Of a stretch of 62,517 nt of DNA, positions 34,401-37,400 are shown in pieces. The stretch's first letter is position 1; each line of letters begins with the position of its first letter. Source of the stretch: Azospirillum brasilense (GTDB taxonomy: Bacteria > Pseudomonadota > Alphaproteobacteria > Azospirillales > Azospirillaceae). Location: positions 1 to 62,517 of the forward strand of contig NZ_QLKQ01000044.1 in NCBI RefSeq assembly GCF_003349955.1, written 5' to 3'. The notes beneath the pieces were generated by a model. That model searched no databases and was not told the origin of the DNA. It worked only from the letters and a program-made list of their open reading frames with translations. The position numbers were made by a program, and so were the translations under genes.

Positions 34401-37400
34401 GCGCTGCCGCAGCTCCTCCGGCAGCCCTTCGCCGCCGCACAGGATGCGCAGCCCCTCCTCGTTGCGCCAGCCGTCGTGGAACAGCATCGTCCAGGTGGAT
34501 GGCGTGGCCTGCATCACCGTCGGGCGGACGCGGGCGATTTCCCGGCGCAGCAGGGTGGCGTCGCCGACGGCGTCCGCCGGGCAGACGATGCAGCGTCCGC
34601 CGCAGACCAGCGGTAGGAGCAGCTCCAGCGCCGCGATGTCGAAGGACGGGGTGGTGACCGCCAGCAGCCGGTCCTCCGCCGACATGCCCGGACGGCGCGC
34701 CATGGAGAGCAGGAAGTTCGTCAGCGCCCGGTGTTCGACCATCACGCCCTTGGGCCGGCCGGTGCTGCCCGAGGTGTAGATGACGTAGGCGAGGGCGTCC
34801 GGCCCGCCCGCCTCCGCCGGCGCCCCATCCCCCGCCGCGCGTTCGATCGCGGGCCAACCGGTGTCGAGCGCCAGGAAGGTCACGTCGCCGCGCCCCGCCT
34901 GCCCGGCGATGGCGCGCATCCGCGATTCCAGATCCGCCTGTGTGAGCACCAGGGCGGTCGCGCTGTCCTGGAGCAGATGGGCCAGCCGGTCGCCGGGGAA
35001 GCGTGGGTCGAGCGGCAACCACGCCGCGCCGGACCTCGCGACGCCGAGCAGGGCGACGACGAGATCGGCCGACCGCTCCAGGCAGACGCCGACGGGCTGG
35101 TCGGGCCGCACGCCCAACCCTTGCAGGCGCTTGGCCAGCCGGCGGCTGCGATGGTCGAGGTCGGCGTAGGTCAGGCGGGTGTCCCCGCATTCCACGGCGA
35201 CGGCCTCCGGGGTCGCCCGCGCCTGCCGGATGAACAGGTGGTGCACGCAGTCCCGCGTGCCGAAGTCGGTGGCGGTGTCATTCAGGATCCCGGCGAGCGC
35301 CCGGCTTTCCGCCTCCGTCAGCAGGTCGAGGTCGGCGGGCCGGCGGTCGGGGGCGCCGGTCGCCTGATCGGCCAGCCGCAACAGATGCTCGCCCAGCCGG
35401 GCGATGGCGGCGGGCCGGAAGACGGTGGGATTGAACTTCAGGACCAACAGGAAATCGTCGTCGCGCTCCCGCACCTCCAGCACCAGCTCGTATTCGCCCT
35501 CCTGCCCGATCTCGTCGACGAAGCGGATGGACAGCGCCTCGCCGAATTCCCGGTTGAAGGCTTGCAGGTCGGTGCTCGAGAAGACGTGCTGGTATTCGAA
35601 CGCAGCCTGGAACACCGGCGCGCGCTCGTCCGACGGCGCGATCCGGAGGTCGCGGACCATCGCCGGGAACGGGTAGGCGGCGTGGTCGAGCGCGTCGGCC
35701 AGGGTCAGTTGCAGCTCGCGCACCAGCTCGGCGAAGGGGCGAGCGGACAGGGCGCGGCTGCGGATCGGCAGCATGTTGATGAAATAGCCGACCGCCGTTT
35801 CGAAGGCGTCCTCCGACCGACCCTTCTCCGGCATTCCCACGATGATGTCGTCCTGCCCGGTGTACCGGTGCAGCAGCACCATGTAGAGGGCGAGGAACAC
35901 CGTGGACAGGTTCATCCGCTCGCGTTGGGCGAAGGCCCTGACCCGCGCGGAGAGGGCGGTGTCGAGCGTCAGCCGGTGCGACCGGCCTTCGAAGCGGACG
36001 ATCCCGGACGTCGGCAGGTCGCTGTGCAGCCCGAGCACGGGGAGGGGGCCCGACAGTTGCGCCGCCCAATAGGCCCGGTGCGCGGCCCCCGCGTCGCCGT
36101 CCAGCATGCGCCGTTCCCAGGCCACGAAGGCGGCGTAGGCGTCGTCCGGCCGGGTCGGATCCGGGGCGGCCCCCTGGCGGATGGACCGGTAGGCGCGGAA
36201 CAGGGTGCTGAAGGCCGGCAGGAAGGAGCCGCCGTCGAACAGGATGTGGTGGACCGTGAACAGCAGATGGTGGTCGCGCGGCCCGTTGCTGAACAGGGTC
36301 AGGCGGACCAGCGGCCCGTTCTCCAGATCGAAGGGGCGCCGGGCGGCTTCGCGGATCTCCGCCAGGACGCCGTCCGGCGTCAGGCCGGCGGTGTCGCGCC
36401 GCTCCAGGGCCGGGGTGGCCACGGCGCCGGTTTCGCGCTGGACCGTGCCGTCGATCACCACGAACCGGCTGCCGAGCAGCGGGTGGCTGGCCAGCAGGTG
36501 CGCGAACGCCGCCTGCAACGCCCCGGTGTCCACCGCATCGGCGATGCGGAAGCACAGGGGAAGGTTGTAGGCATGCATGTCCGGCGCTAGGGAGTGGAGC
36601 GCCCATAGCCCTTGCTGGCCTTCGGACAGCGGGAATCGCCGGCTGGCCGGAAGCACGGTGACGGGAGCCGCCGGCGCCGGCGCGTCGATCCGCTTGCCGG
36701 CGAGATGGCGCGCCAGGGCGCGGATGGTGGGGTGCGCGATGACGTCCCGCGCCTGGACGGCGAGGTTGAACCGGCGGGCGAGGGTGCGCAGCAGGCGCAG
36801 GCCCAGCACCGAATCGACGCCGAAATCATACAGCGGCTGGTCGAGGTCGATCTGGTCGGCCGGCCGGTCCAGCGCCGCGGCGATCCGGTCGGCGAGGGCG
36901 GCGCGGATCGTCAGTTCGCCGGCATCGGTGGCCGCTGCGGCCGGGGATGGAGCCGGCCTGTCTCCGCCGGTTCGGGTGACCCAGTAGGGGCGGGTGTCGA
37001 AGGGGTAGGCCGGCAGCCGGACCCGGCGCCCAGGCCGGCCGGTCCGGACCGCCGCCCAGTCGACGGCGCCGCCCCGCACCCAGTGCGCCGCGAGGGCGTC
37101 GGGGCCGCCGTCCGCCATCGTCACCGGCTGTCCGGCCGATGGCTCCGCCCGGCCGGTGAGGATGGGGGGGAGGGCCGCCGTACCCGGCCCGGCGGCCGGC
37201 AGGCCGATATGCTCGGCGAGCGCCGCGCGCAGTTCTGCGACCGTGGACGCCACGCAGGCCAGACGGTGTTCGAACTCGTCCCGGCCGATCTGGAGCGTGC
37301 AGGCGATGTCCGCCAGGGCCGCGGGGCCGCGGGCGGGGTCGAGCCGCTCATGAAGCTGGTGCGCCATGGTGCGCAGGCTGGCTTCGGTGCGGGCGGACAG

